64,000 nt of DNA, taken from Vreelandella titanicae BH1 (GTDB lineage: Bacteria > Pseudomonadota > Gammaproteobacteria > Pseudomonadales > Halomonadaceae). How positions within the stretch are numbered: position 1 is the first letter of the stretch; each line of letters starts with the position of its first letter. The translations under genes were made by a program, and so were the position numbers. Shown one piece after another: positions 8,125 through 16,400 of this stretch. The notes under the pieces were generated by a model. The model did no database searches, was not told the origin of the DNA, and saw only the letters and a list, made by a program, of their open reading frames with translations. The stretch is from the NCBI RefSeq assembly GCF_000336575.1, contig NZ_AOPO01000014.1, forward strand, positions 52,437 to 116,436. Direction: 5' to 3'.

Positions 8125-8625
8125 TTACCCCGTGATCGCTTCGACAGACAGACCGCGCTTGGCGGCCACGTCTTCCGGTGCTTGCATGGAGGAGAGACCT
8201 TTAACAGTCGCTCGTACCACGTTAACCGGGTTGGTGGAACCGTAGCACTTGGCCAGTACGTCGTGGACACCGGCGAGCTCTAATACAGAGCGCATGGCGC
8301 CACCGGCGATGATACCGGTACCTTCGGAAGCCGGCTGCATGTACACCTTGGAAGCACCGTGACGGGCTTTGACCGGGTACTGCAGCGTATGGCCAGCAAG
8401 GTTCACCTTGACCATGTTGCGACGAGCTTGATCCATCGCTTTCTGGATTGCGACAGGCACTTCACGCGCCTTGCCACGACCGAAACCGACACGACCTTTA
8501 CCATCACCAACGACGGTCAGTGCGGTGAAGCCGAAAATACGACCACCCTTGACCACCTTGGCGACGCGGTTGACCTGCACTAACTTCTCTTGCAGATCAC
8601 CGCTTTGCTGTTCGTTCTTCGCCAT
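8125..8625 (-). CDS. rpsE: Small subunit ribosomal protein uS5
   Basis: 166 residues. An N-terminal double-stranded-RNA-binding-like domain (about 10-75; KLVQVNRVAKVVKGGRIFGF, VGDGKGRVGFGRGKAREVP) is followed by the C-terminal domain (VYMQPASEGTGIIAGGAMRS). uS5 helps shape the mRNA entry tunnel and affects decoding accuracy. The spectinomycin-contact loop VVKGGRIFGF looks wild type. Spacing is 11 bases from rplR and 6 to rpmD. Confidence 0.98.
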   Translation of the reverse strand: MAKNEQQSGDLQEKLVQVNRVAKVVKGGRIFGFTALTVVGDGKGRVGFGRGKAREVPVAIQKAMDQARRNMVKVNLAGHTLQYPVKARHGASKVYMQPASEGTGIIAGGAMRSVLELAGVHDVLAKCYGSTNPVNVVRATVKGLSSMQAPEDVAAKRGLSVEAITG

Positions 8626-8636
8626 CGTAAAACCCT

Positions 8637-8987
8637 TTAGAATTCCAGGCCGCCTTCACGTGCGGCGTCGGCCAGCGCCTTGACGCGGCCGTGATACTTA
8701 AAGCCAGCACGGTCGAAGGCCACCTGGGTGATGCCTGCTTCTTTAGCGCGTTCAGCAATCAGAGCACCCACTTTAGAGGCCGCATCTGAGTTGCCGGTCG
8801 CACCCTCGCGCAGTACTTTGTCCAGCGTAGAAGCACTGGCTAGCACTTTGCCACCATCCGGCGAGATAATCTGCGCATAGATGTGACGCGGGGTACGGTT
8901 GACGCACAGGCGATACACGCCCAGCTCGCGGATCTTTGCGCGAGCGCGGCGGGCACGACGGAGACGAGATTCTTTCTTCGCGTTCAT
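8637..8987 (-). CDS. rplR: Large subunit ribosomal protein uL18
   Basis: 116 residues, starting MNAKKESRLRRARRARAKIR and ending in the conserved KYHGRVKALADAAREGGLEF. uL18 brings 5S rRNA into the central protuberance together with uL5. It lies nine bases after rplF and 11 before rpsE. Confidence 0.98.
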   Translation of the reverse strand: MNAKKESRLRRARRARAKIRELGVYRLCVNRTPRHIYAQIISPDGGKVLASASTLDKVLREGATGNSDAASKVGALIAERAKEAGITQVAFDRAGFKYHGRVKALADAAREGGLEF

Positions 8988-8996
8988 AACCCTGCC

Positions 8997-9527
8997 TTAC
9001 TTCTTCTTGGCTTCTTTGCGACGCACCTGCTCGTCGGCGTACCGAACACCCTTGCCTTTATACGGCTCAGGGGGACGGAAGGCGCGGATTTCCGCGGCGC
9101 ACTGGCCGAGCATCTGCTTATCCGCGCTTTTCAGCACGATAACGGTGTTCTTCGGCGTTTCCGCTGAGACACCTTTAGGCAGTTCATAGTCGACCGGGTG
9201 CGAGAAGCCCAGTGAAAGATTGAGCGTCTGGCCCTTAGCTTGGGCACGATAACCGACGCCAACAATTTCGAGAGTTCTTGTGAAACCCTCGGATACGCCC
9301 GTTACCAGGTTCTGAACTAAGGCGCGGGTAGTACCGGCCATGGCCCAGCTCTTGGCAGACTCACTCGGGGCGAAGGTCAGCTGGCCATCTTCTTGACCGA
9401 CCACTACATCAGAGTGGATGGTCATAGATAGCGTGCCCTGGCCGCCTTTGGCGGTCAGCTGGTCAGCATTGATTTTAATCTCAACGCCGGCAGGCACTTT
9501 AACCGGATATTTCGCTATGCGGGACAT
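8997..9527 (-). CDS. rplF: Large subunit ribosomal protein uL6
   Basis: 176 residues made of two repeated uL6 folds. It starts MSRIAKYPVKVPAGVEIKIN, and the C-terminal RPPEPYKGKGVRYADE motif contacts the sarcin-ricin region of 23S rRNA near the factor-binding site. Spacing is nine bases on both sides (rpsH, rplR). Confidence 0.98.
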   Translation of the reverse strand: MSRIAKYPVKVPAGVEIKINADQLTAKGGQGTLSMTIHSDVVVGQEDGQLTFAPSESAKSWAMAGTTRALVQNLVTGVSEGFTRTLEIVGVGYRAQAKGQTLNLSLGFSHPVDYELPKGVSAETPKNTVIVLKSADKQMLGQCAAEIRAFRPPEPYKGKGVRYADEQVRRKEAKKK

Positions 9528-9536
9528 TCCAGCCTC

Positions 9537-9929
9537 CTAGAATACGGTGCAGATGACTTCGCCACCGACACCCGCTTGGCGCGCGGCACGATCGGTCATG
9601 ACACCATTGGATGTGGTGACAATCGCGATACCCAGGCCATCGGCAACCTTAGGCAAGTTATCCTTGCCCATGTAGCGGCGCAGGGACGGCTTGGAAACCC
9701 GCTGAATGTGCTCAATGACCGGCTTACCCTCAAAGTACTTGAGAGTTACGGTTAGCTCGGGCTTAGCGCCCTCCGCTACCGCAAAGTCGGCAATGTAGCC
9801 TTCTTCCTTTAGCACTCGGGCCACTTGCACTTTCAACTTGGAGGACGGCATGGTAGCCGTCTCCTTGGTGGCCATCTGCGCATTGCGGATACGTGTAAAC
9901 ATATCCGCCAGAGTGTCTTGCATGCTCAT
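9537..9929 (-). CDS. rpsH: Small subunit ribosomal protein uS8
   Basis: 130 residues, starting MSMQDTLADMFTRIRNAQMA, with the C-terminal RNA-binding GLGIAIVTTSNGVMTDRAAR. uS8 binds the central domain of 16S rRNA; in E. coli it also represses the spc operon by binding near the rplE start. It follows rpsN by 32 bases. Confidence 0.98.
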   Translation of the reverse strand: MSMQDTLADMFTRIRNAQMATKETATMPSSKLKVQVARVLKEEGYIADFAVAEGAKPELTVTLKYFEGKPVIEHIQRVSKPSLRRYMGKDNLPKVADGLGIAIVTTSNGVMTDRAARQAGVGGEVICTVF

Positions 9930-9961
9930 TTAATGTGCGCTCCTGATAATTCTACGTGGCG

Positions 9962-10267
9962 TTACCAACTGGATTTTTTCAACCCAGGAACGTCGCCACG
10001 CATGGCGGCTTCACGCAGCTTGTTACGGCCAAGGCCGAACTTGTTGTAAAAACCGTGCGGACGACCGGTGATACGGCAGCGGTTACGCTGACGCACCGGG
10101 CTTGAGTCGCGCGGCAGTTGCTGCAGCTTCAGCGTCGCCTCGAAGCGGTCTTCCTCAGACGTGTTCACGTCTGAGATGATCTTCTTGAGTTCAGCGCGCT
10201 TGGTCGCATACTTCGCGACCAGCTGAGTACGCTTAAGCTCACGCTCTACCATACTTTTCTTAGCCAT
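9962..10267 (-). CDS. rpsN: Small subunit ribosomal protein uS14, zinc-independent form
   Basis: 101 residues, the long form without the CxxC zinc motifs of the short paralogue. The conserved end RNRCRITGRPHGFYNKFGL followed by GRNKLREAAMRG is present. It binds the 30S head near uS3 and uS10. Because it needs no zinc, this ribosome combines a C- uS14 with a C+ bL36 (5988-6101). Confidence 0.98.
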   Translation of the reverse strand: MAKKSMVERELKRTQLVAKYATKRAELKKIISDVNTSEEDRFEATLKLQQLPRDSSPVRQRNRCRITGRPHGFYNKFGLGRNKLREAAMRGDVPGLKKSSW

Positions 10268-10277
10268 GATCTCGCCC

Positions 10278-10817
10278 CTATTTCTTGAACGGGAAGTTCA
10301 GTGCGGTTAGTAGCGCACGACCTTCCTCGTCGGTTTTGGCGGTCGTAGTGATAGTGACGTCCAACCCCCGGATGCGATCGATTTTATCATACTCGATCTC
10401 CGGGAAGATGATCTGCTCACGCACACCCATGGAGTAGTTACCACGACCGTCGAAAGACTTCGGGTTGAGACCACGGAAGTCACGCACGCGGGGAATCGCG
10501 ATGTAAACCAAACGGTCCAAGAAGTCCCACATACGCTCAGCGCGCAGAGTTACCTTGATGCCGATTGGCCAACCTTCGCGCACCTTGAAGCCCGCGATGG
10601 ACTTACGTGCCTTGGTCACCAACGGTTTTTGACCAGAGAGTTTCTCTAGATCGCCGATGGCATTGTCAATCAACTTTTTATCGTTGACTGCTTCGCCGAT
10701 ACCCATGTTCAGAGTCACTTTCGTGATCCGGGGTACCTGCATAACGTTGGCATAGCTGAACTCTTCTTTGAGTTGAGCTGCTACCTCGTTTTGATAACGT
10801 TCTTTCAAGTTCGCCAT
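10278..10817 (-). CDS. rplE: Large subunit ribosomal protein uL5
   Basis: 179 residues, starting MANLKERYQNEVAAQLKEEF. It has the conserved GIGEAVNDKKLIDNAIGDLE and the C-terminal FDGRGNYSMGVREQIIFPEI. uL5 binds 5S rRNA and touches the P-site tRNA elbow. It is 18 bases after rplX. In E. coli, S8 binds the mRNA at this junction to control the operon. Confidence 0.98.
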   Translation of the reverse strand: MANLKERYQNEVAAQLKEEFSYANVMQVPRITKVTLNMGIGEAVNDKKLIDNAIGDLEKLSGQKPLVTKARKSIAGFKVREGWPIGIKVTLRAERMWDFLDRLVYIAIPRVRDFRGLNPKSFDGRGNYSMGVREQIIFPEIEYDKIDRIRGLDVTITTTAKTDEEGRALLTALNFPFKK

Positions 10818-10835
10818 TGTGCTACCCGACTCGCG

Positions 10836-11150
10836 TTAGGCGTCGATCTGCGTCTGCGTCGACTTGTAGATACGTACCTTGGTACCGTCTTCCTTCACTT
10901 GGAAGCCGACGCGATCCGCCTTACCGGTCTCCGAATTGAAGATGGCTACGTTGGACGCGTGAATCGGAGCCTCACGCTCGACGATACCGCCCTGATTACC
11001 CGCCATGGGATTTGGCTTGGTGTGACGTTTAATCATGTTCACACCGGACACCAAAAAGCGGTTTTCTAATACCCGCTTAACGGTGCCACGCTTGCCTTTA
11101 TCCTTCCCGGCGATGACGATGACTTCATCGTCACGTTTGATCTTTTGCAT
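10836..11150 (-). CDS. rplX: Large subunit ribosomal protein uL24
   Basis: 104 residues with an N-terminal KOW motif (DDEVIVIAGKDKGKRGTVKR) and the conserved GVNMIKRHTKPNPMAGNQGG. uL24 starts 50S assembly by binding the 5' domain of 23S rRNA. It is the second gene of the spc operon, 14 bases after rplN. Confidence 0.98.
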   Translation of the reverse strand: MQKIKRDDEVIVIAGKDKGKRGTVKRVLENRFLVSGVNMIKRHTKPNPMAGNQGGIVEREAPIHASNVAIFNSETGKADRVGFQVKEDGTKVRIYKSTQTQIDA

Positions 11151-11164
11151 ATCCGCCTCGCTCC

Positions 11165-11536
11165 TTACAGCACTTCAGGCGCTAAGGAAATGATCTTCAT
11201 GAACTTTTCATTACGAAGTTCACGAGTCACCGGCCCAAAAATACGGGTACCGATGGGCTGTTCGTTGGTGTTATTCAACAAAACTGCCGCATTTCCATCG
11301 AAACGGATGAGCGAACCGTCGGGACGACGGACGCCACTACGGGTCCGAACCACGACCGCTTTTAGCACCTGGCCTTTTTTGACCTTGCCACGCGGAATCG
11401 CTTCCTTAACCGTGACCTTGATGATATCACCAACGCGAGCGTAACGACGATGTGAACCGCCTAACACCTTGATGCACTGCACCCGGCGCGCTCCGCTGTT
11501 GTCGGCGACATCCAGCATTGTCTGAGTCTGAATCAT
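11165..11536 (-). CDS. rplN: Large subunit ribosomal protein uL14
   Basis: 123 residues, starting MIQTQTMLDVADNSGARRVQ and ending FMKIISLAPEVL, a highly conserved full-length uL14. It lies at the subunit interface and contacts bL19 and 16S rRNA. It is the first gene of the spc operon in E. coli terms. No separate promoter is obvious in the 49 bases after rpsQ, so S10 and spc may be co-transcribed. Confidence 0.98.
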   Translation of the reverse strand: MIQTQTMLDVADNSGARRVQCIKVLGGSHRRYARVGDIIKVTVKEAIPRGKVKKGQVLKAVVVRTRSGVRRPDGSLIRFDGNAAVLLNNTNEQPIGTRIFGPVTRELRNEKFMKIISLAPEVL

Positions 11537-11585
11537 CGGTTTTCTCCAAACCTAATCTGACTGCACTGATTGACAGGCCTTGGGA

Positions 11586-11846
11586 TTAACCCTTGGCGTG
11601 TTCAACCACCTCGACCAGCGTCCAGGCTTTCTTCTTGGAAAGCGGACGGCACTCCTGAATGGAAACCGTATCGCCTGCCTTAGCCTGGTTCGCCTCATCA
11701 TGGGCGTGCAGCTTGGTGGAGCGCTTAACGTATTTTCCGTAGATCGGGTGACGCTCGCGCCGCTCGATCATGACGACGATGGACTTGTCCATCTTATCGC
11801 TCACCACTTTACCGGTGAGCGTACGCTTTGTGTTTTCTTCGGCCAT
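11586..11846 (-). CDS. rpsQ: Small subunit ribosomal protein uS17
   Basis: 86 residues from the ATG at 11844-11846. A GTG three codons upstream is possible, but it would overlap rpmC; the ATG is better placed, with AGG eight bases before it. Conserved motifs are RTLTGKVVSDKMDKSIVVMI and the C-terminal VSIQECRPLSKKKAWTLVEV. uS17 is an early 16S rRNA binder with an OB fold. It is the last gene of the S10 operon order. Confidence 0.97.
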   Translation of the reverse strand: MAEENTKRTLTGKVVSDKMDKSIVVMIERRERHPIYGKYVKRSTKLHAHDEANQAKAGDTVSIQECRPLSKKKAWTLVEVVEHAKG

Positions 11847-11847
11847 C

Positions 11848-12039
11848 TCAATCACCTGCCTTCTCGTTGAGCAAAGTCTTAACGCGGGCGATATCCCGGC
11901 GGACCTGCTTGAGCAGATGAGTCTGGCTCAGTTGGCCAGTGGCCTTCTGCATGCGCAGGTTAAACTGCTCGCGGAGGAGTTCGAGGAGTTGCTCCTGGAG
12001 CTCTCCTGCGGACTTTTCACGAATTTCCTGGGCTTTCAT
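11848..12039 (-). CDS. rpmC: Large subunit ribosomal protein uL29
   Basis: 63 residues from the ATG that shares one base with the rplP stop (TGATG, 12037-12041); a GTG one codon earlier is the alternative. Conserved parts are KAQEIREKSAGELQEQLLEL and NLRMQKATGQLSQTHLLKQV. uL29 lies at the tunnel exit and helps dock SRP and trigger factor. The stop is one base from the rpsQ start. Confidence 0.96.
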   Translation of the reverse strand: MKAQEIREKSAGELQEQLLELLREQFNLRMQKATGQLSQTHLLKQVRRDIARVKTLLNEKAGD

Positions 12040-12452
12040 CACATCACCGTCCGTTTCGCAAAGGTGGTGGATAAGGGCATTTTCTGTGCGGCAAGCTCAA
12101 ACGCTTCACGAGCGAGCTCTTCCGACACGCCTTCAATTTCATACAGGACCCGACCCGGTTGGATCTGGGCAACCCAGTACTCAACAGAACCTTTACCTTT
12201 ACCCATACGAACTTCGAGCGGCTTCTTGGAGATCGGCTTATCAGGGAAGACGCGGATCCAGATTTTACCGCCACGCTTTACGTGACGTGTGATCGCACGA
12301 CGGCCTGCTTCGATCTGACGCGCAGTGATGCGGCCGCGACCAGTAGCTTTAAGGCCGTATTCCCCGAAGCTGATCTTGCTTCCGCGATGCGCCAGGCCAC
12401 GGTTGCGGCCTTTCATCATCTTGCGGAATTTCATACGCTTGGGCTGTAACAT
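12039..12452 (-). CDS. rplP: Large subunit ribosomal protein uL16
   Basis: 137 residues, starting MLQPKRMKFRKMMKGRNRGL, with the conserved KPLEVRMGKGKGSVEYWVAQ. uL16 helps position tRNA in the A site. The Arg of the PLEVRMGKGKG loop (Arg81 in E. coli) is hydroxylated by RoxA there and is present here. It follows rpsC by 15 bases and overlaps rpmC by one. Confidence 0.98.
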   Translation of the reverse strand: MLQPKRMKFRKMMKGRNRGLAHRGSKISFGEYGLKATGRGRITARQIEAGRRAITRHVKRGGKIWIRVFPDKPISKKPLEVRMGKGKGSVEYWVAQIQPGRVLYEIEGVSEELAREAFELAAQKMPLSTTFAKRTVM

Positions 12453-12467
12453 CGACTCGCTCTCCCC

Positions 12468-13169
12468 TTACCTGGAACCTTTCTTCTTGGGCGCGTTGCC
12501 GGCAGGCTGTTGTTTAGCCTTGGCACGTACTTCCTCGATACCGCCGAGGATTTCACCCTTGAAGATCCACACTTTGACGCCGATAACGCCATAGGTGGTG
12601 TGAGCTTCGTAAGTGGCGTAGTCGATATCCGCACGCAACGTGTGCAGCGGAACGCGACCTTCGCGGTACCATTCGGTACGTGCGATTTCAGCGCCACCAA
12701 GACGACCTGACAGCTGAATCTTGATGCCACCAGCGCCAAGACGCATTGCGTTCTGTACCGCGCGCTTCATAGCACGACGGAACATGACGCGACGCTCAAG
12801 CTGACCCGCTACGTTAGCAGCGACTAGCTTGGCATCCAGCTCCGGCTTGCGAACTTCTTCGATGTTCACATGCACGGGAACGCCCATCATCTGAGTGAGA
12901 TCGCGACGCAGACGGTCGACATCTTCACCTTTCTTACCAATCACGATACCCGGACGGGCAGTGTGAATGGTGATGCGGGCATTGTTCGCCGGACGCTCGA
13001 TGTGGATGCGGCTAACAGAGGCGCTTTTAAGACGCTCTTCCAGGAAGCTACGCACTTCGAGATCGTTATTGAGCTTATCGGCGTAAGCGCCGCGCTCAGC
13101 ATACCAGACAGAAGCATGGTCTTTGACGATGCCCAGTCGAATGCCTGTTGGATTGACTTTCTGACCCAT
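12468..13169 (-). CDS. rpsC: Small subunit ribosomal protein uS3
   Basis: 233 residues, starting MGQKVNPTGIRLGIVKDHAS. The type II KH domain (about 38-106) contains RPGIVIGKKGEDVDRLRRDL with its GKKG loop; the C-terminal domain contains LSGRLGGAEIARTEWYREGR. uS3 forms the mRNA entry site with uS4 and uS5 and has helicase-like action there. The tail is Lys/Arg/Gln-rich. It lies 10 bases after rplV. Confidence 0.98.
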   Translation of the reverse strand: MGQKVNPTGIRLGIVKDHASVWYAERGAYADKLNNDLEVRSFLEERLKSASVSRIHIERPANNARITIHTARPGIVIGKKGEDVDRLRRDLTQMMGVPVHVNIEEVRKPELDAKLVAANVAGQLERRVMFRRAMKRAVQNAMRLGAGGIKIQLSGRLGGAEIARTEWYREGRVPLHTLRADIDYATYEAHTTYGVIGVKVWIFKGEILGGIEEVRAKAKQQPAGNAPKKKGSR

Positions 13170-13179
13170 CGGTCGACTC

Positions 13180-13512
13180 CTACTTCTCGGCTACCTTGAC
13201 GGTGATGTGGCACGTGCGCTTCAAGATACGATCCGCACGCCCCTTGGCACGCGGCTTGATACGCTTGAGCGTCATGCCCTCATCGACGCAGATGGTCGAG
13301 ACACGCAGCTCGTCAATATCCATGCCGTTATTTTCTTCCGCGTTTGCAATCGCGGATTGCAGCACCTTCTTAACCAGCTTGGCAGCCTTCTTCGGTGAGA
13401 AGGTCAGCAGGTCGAGTGCCTCGGCGACAGGTTTACCGCGCACCTGGTCAGCCACCAAACGGGCCTTCTGGGCGGATAAACGAGCGCCAAGCAGCTTAGC
13501 TGTGACTTCCAT
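13180..13512 (-). CDS. rplV: Large subunit ribosomal protein uL22
   Basis: 110 residues, starting MEVTAKLLGARLSAQKARLV and ending in the conserved CHITVKVAEK. The long beta hairpin (about 80-100; KRIKPRAKGRADRILKRTCH) lines the peptide exit tunnel, where macrolide-resistance changes occur; it looks intact. It lies 18 bases after rpsS. Confidence 0.98.
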   Translation of the reverse strand: MEVTAKLLGARLSAQKARLVADQVRGKPVAEALDLLTFSPKKAAKLVKKVLQSAIANAEENNGMDIDELRVSTICVDEGMTLKRIKPRAKGRADRILKRTCHITVKVAEK

Positions 13513-13530
13513 CTCTCAATCCTCTCTGGC

Positions 13531-13806
13531 TTACCGTTTGGCTTTTTTATCCGCCGCATGCCCGCGATAAGTGCGAGTAGCAGCGAATTCGCCCAATTTG
13601 TGGCCAACCATTTCCTCGGAGACGTGCACCGGGACGTGTTGGCGACCGTTATGGACCGCGATAGTGAGGCCTACCATATTGGGCAGGATCATAGAACGAC
13701 GCGACCAAGTCTTGATCGGTTTGCGATCGTTCTTCTCCACTGCAACCTCTACCTTCTTCAAAAGATGAAGGTCAATGAAGGGACCTTTCTTTAGTGAACG
13801 TGGCAC
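13531..13806 (-). CDS. rpsS: Small subunit ribosomal protein uS19
   Basis: 91 residues, starting MPRSLKKGPFIDLHLLKKVE, with the conserved VHNGRQHVPVHVSEEMVGHK followed by LGEFAATRTYRGHAADKKAK. uS19 sits at the top of the 30S head and contacts uS13. It lies 33 bases after rplB. Confidence 0.98.
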   Translation of the reverse strand: MPRSLKKGPFIDLHLLKKVEVAVEKNDRKPIKTWSRRSMILPNMVGLTIAVHNGRQHVPVHVSEEMVGHKLGEFAATRTYRGHAADKKAKR

Positions 13807-13839
13807 AGCCGTTACCTCTTAATGTCTTGGCAATGTAGA

Positions 13840-14670
13840 TCAACGCGTCTTATTACGACGACGAATGATCAGCTTGTCGGTGCGCTTGTTCTTACGCGTC
13901 TTGTGACCCTTAGTCGGCACACCCCATGGGGATACCGGGTGACGACCACCACTGGTGCGGCCTTCGCCACCACCGTGCGGGTGATCGACTGGGTTCATCG
14001 CGACACCGCGAACAGTCGGACGCACACCTCTCCAGCGCTTCGCACCGGCCTTGCCAAGTTGACGCAGGCTGTGCTCTGAGTTGCTCACTTCACCCAAGGT
14101 CGCGCGGCACTCGGCCAACACTTTACGCATTTCGCCAGAGCGAAGACGCAGGGTGGCATAGTTACCTTCACGAGCAACCAGCTGGGCGCTTGTACCGGCA
14201 CTGCGAGCAATCTGCGCGCCTTTACCCGGCTTGAGTTCGATGCAGTGCACCGTAGAACCCAACGGGACGTTGCGCAGCGGCAAGGCATTGCCTTTCTTGA
14301 TTGACGCGTTAACACCAGATTCCAGCACGTCACCCGCGCTGACACCTTTCGGTGCAATGATGTAACGACGCTCACCATCGGCATACTTCAGCAGCGCAAT
14401 GTGCGCACTGCGGTTAGGATCGTGCTCAAGACGCTCAACGGTGGCAGGAATGCCATCCTTGGTGCGTTTGAAATCGATCAACCGATAGTGGTGACGATGA
14501 CCACCGCCCACGTGGCGGGTGGTGATACGACCGTAGTTGTTACGGCCGCCGGACTTGGACTGTTTTTCTAAAAGCGGTGCATAGGCACGGCCTTTAAACA
14601 GTTCCTCGCCAACGATCTTGACGACGTGGCGACGACCGGCGGAAGTGGGTTTGGTCTTGACGATTGCCAT
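13840..14670 (-). CDS. rplB: Large subunit ribosomal protein uL2
   Basis: 276 residues. Conserved segments include KSGGRNNYGRITTRHVGGGH and the peptidyl-transferase-supporting VAMNPVDHPHGGGEGRTSGG, whose His corresponds to the essential His229 of E. coli. uL2 is a primary 23S binder needed for subunit joining and peptidyl transfer. It lies 17 bases after rplW. Confidence 0.98.
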   Translation of the reverse strand: MAIVKTKPTSAGRRHVVKIVGEELFKGRAYAPLLEKQSKSGGRNNYGRITTRHVGGGHRHHYRLIDFKRTKDGIPATVERLEHDPNRSAHIALLKYADGERRYIIAPKGVSAGDVLESGVNASIKKGNALPLRNVPLGSTVHCIELKPGKGAQIARSAGTSAQLVAREGNYATLRLRSGEMRKVLAECRATLGEVSNSEHSLRQLGKAGAKRWRGVRPTVRGVAMNPVDHPHGGGEGRTSGGRHPVSPWGVPTKGHKTRKNKRTDKLIIRRRNKTR

Positions 14671-14687
14671 TATCCGTACTCCTGCCC

Positions 14688-14984
14688 TTATTCGGCGCCA
14701 GAGAAGTCTTCGAGCGTTTCACCCGCAGCCAGGGTCACATACGCTTTGCGATAACCCTTACGCAGGCCAACGCCGTTCGCAGTACGTTTTGTTTTACCCT
14801 TCATGTTCAGTACCTGAACACTACCGACCTTTTTGCCGAAAAGTGCTTCAACGGCCTTTTTGATCTCGGGCTTGGTAGCATCAGATGCCACCTTGAAAAC
14901 GTACTGGTTGCGCTCGGCTGCCATTGCGGCCTTTTCGGTCACGTGCGGCCCAAGCAGAACCTTAAATACGCGTTCCTGGTTCAT
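14688..14984 (-). CDS. rplW: Large subunit ribosomal protein uL23
   Basis: 98 residues, starting MNQERVFKVLLGPHVTEKAA, with the rRNA-binding loop VLNMKGKTKRTANGVGLRKG. uL23 lies at the tunnel exit and is the main docking site for trigger factor and SRP. Its start overlaps the rplD stop by four bases, indicating coupled translation. Confidence 0.98.
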   Translation of the reverse strand: MNQERVFKVLLGPHVTEKAAMAAERNQYVFKVASDATKPEIKKAVEALFGKKVGSVQVLNMKGKTKRTANGVGLRKGYRKAYVTLAAGETLEDFSGAE

Positions 14985-15586
14985 GCCAGCTTCTCCTCGA
15001 ATTTACGCAGGGCGGAGACGGTAATCAGCACCTTATCAAAGGCTACCAGGCTTACCGGGTCAGCTGCCGCGACATCCACCACGTCAACGTGGGGAAGGTT
15101 GCGTGCGGCCAAATAGAGCTTTTCGTCAACTTCTTCAGTGACGATCAACACTTTTTCAAGGTTGAGCTCTTTTAGCTTGGCAGCTACCTGCTTGGTCTTA
15201 GGCGCATCGACGACGAACTCTTCAATCGCGACTAAACGCTCTTGACGTACCAGCTCTGACAAGATGGAGCGCATCGCTGCACGGTACATCTTGCGGTTAA
15301 CCTTCTGGGTGTAGTCTTGCGGACGCGCCGCGAAGGTTACGCCACCACTACGCCATAGCGGAGAGCGGATGGTACCGGCACGTGCACGACCGGTGCCTTT
15401 CTGACGCCACGGCTTTTTACCACCGCCACGAACGTCGGAACGACTCTTTTGTGCGCGGGTTCCCTGACGACCAGCCGCCAAATAGGCAGTGACAACCTGG
15501 TGAACGAGCGCTTCGTTGAATTCTTTGCCAAAAGTGGCGTCGGCTACTTCAACGGTACCCGCGCCTGCAGCAAGATTCAGATTCAT
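14981..15586 (-). CDS. rplD: Large subunit ribosomal protein uL4
   Basis: 201 residues. The tunnel-lining extended loop (about 40-100) carries RAQKSRSDVRGGGKKPWRQK followed by GTGRARAGTIRSPLWRSGGV. In E. coli uL4 also represses its own operon, both by blocking translation and by attenuating transcription in a long leader before rpsJ. That leader is very short here (see rpsJ). Gap to rplC is 15 bases; it overlaps rplW by four. Confidence 0.98.
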   Translation of the reverse strand: MNLNLAAGAGTVEVADATFGKEFNEALVHQVVTAYLAAGRQGTRAQKSRSDVRGGGKKPWRQKGTGRARAGTIRSPLWRSGGVTFAARPQDYTQKVNRKMYRAAMRSILSELVRQERLVAIEEFVVDAPKTKQVAAKLKELNLEKVLIVTEEVDEKLYLAARNLPHVDVVDVAAADPVSLVAFDKVLITVSALRKFEEKLA

Positions 15587-15601
15587 TGGTAATTATCCCC
15601 T

Positions 15602-16240
15602 TCAGCCTGCTTTCACGGCGCTGCGAACGATAACGTCACTACCGGGAGCACCCGGTACGGCGCCTTTAATCAGCAGCAGGTTACGCTCGGCGTCGACACG
15701 GACGATCTCAAGGCTCTGCACGGTGCAACGGGCGTTACCCATTTGACCGGCCATCTTTTTGCCTTTGAAAACGCGACCCGGAGTCTGACACATGCCGATA
15801 GAACCCGGCGCGCGATGCGACAGAGAGTTACCGTGAGTCATATCTTGGGTACGGAAATTCCAGCGTTTAACAGCACCCTGGAAGCCTTTACCCTTAGAGG
15901 TGCCAGTCACGTCAACCATTTGACCAGCTTCGAAGAGGGATACGGTGAGTTCGCCGCCTACTTCAGGAATCTCTTCGCCTTCTGCAAGACGAAATTCCAT
16001 CAGTGCACGACCAGCTTCAACACCCGCCTTGGCAAACTGACCCGCTTGCGCTTTGGTGAGGTGCTTAGCTTTACGAGAGCCAGATGTGACCTGAATCGCT
16101 GCGTAACCGTCAGACTCGACAGATTTAACGCGTGTAACACGATTAGGATCAACTTCAATAACGGTTACGGGCACAGACGCGCCGTCTTCGGTAAAGACAC
16201 GGGTCATCCCGGCCTTTTTACCGACTAAACCGATAGTCAT
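15602..16240 (-). CDS. rplC: Large subunit ribosomal protein uL3
   Basis: 212 residues, starting MTIGLVGKKAGMTRVFTEDG. The central loop reaching the peptidyl transferase centre has HGNSLSHRAPGSIGMCQTPG followed by RVFKGKKMAGQMGN. The conserved Gln that PrmB methylates in E. coli (in GMCQTPG) is present. A 160-base gap separates it from rpsJ, much longer than usual in relatives and holding a large stem-loop. Confidence 0.98.
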   Translation of the reverse strand: MTIGLVGKKAGMTRVFTEDGASVPVTVIEVDPNRVTRVKSVESDGYAAIQVTSGSRKAKHLTKAQAGQFAKAGVEAGRALMEFRLAEGEEIPEVGGELTVSLFEAGQMVDVTGTSKGKGFQGAVKRWNFRTQDMTHGNSLSHRAPGSIGMCQTPGRVFKGKKMAGQMGNARCTVQSLEIVRVDAERNLLLIKGAVPGAPGSDVIVRSAVKAG

Positions 16241-16330
16241 ACTCAGTCTCCTATAGTGTACGGGGCTATCACCCGCTATGGCTGCCCTTTCCAGAGCATT
16301 CCACTAGCACATTGTATGGCGCCTCACGGC

Positions 16331-16385
16331 GCGGCGGCTGCTGCTCATGCTAGCTCTTTACAAAGAACGATGAGCGCTGGGCCGC
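16331..16385 (-). other. Large imperfect stem-loop between rpsJ and rplC
   Basis: Nested complementary parts are GCGGC (16331-16335) with GCCGC (16381-16385), GCTCAT (16343-16348) with ATGAGC (16370-16375), and TCTTT (16355-16359) with AAAGA (16362-16366). The structure lies in the 160-base gap ahead of rplC. There is no T-run for either strand. It could be a translation or attenuation control site for rplC onward; no function is shown. Confidence 0.45.
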
Positions 16386-16400
16386 AAGTGACTAGTGTAA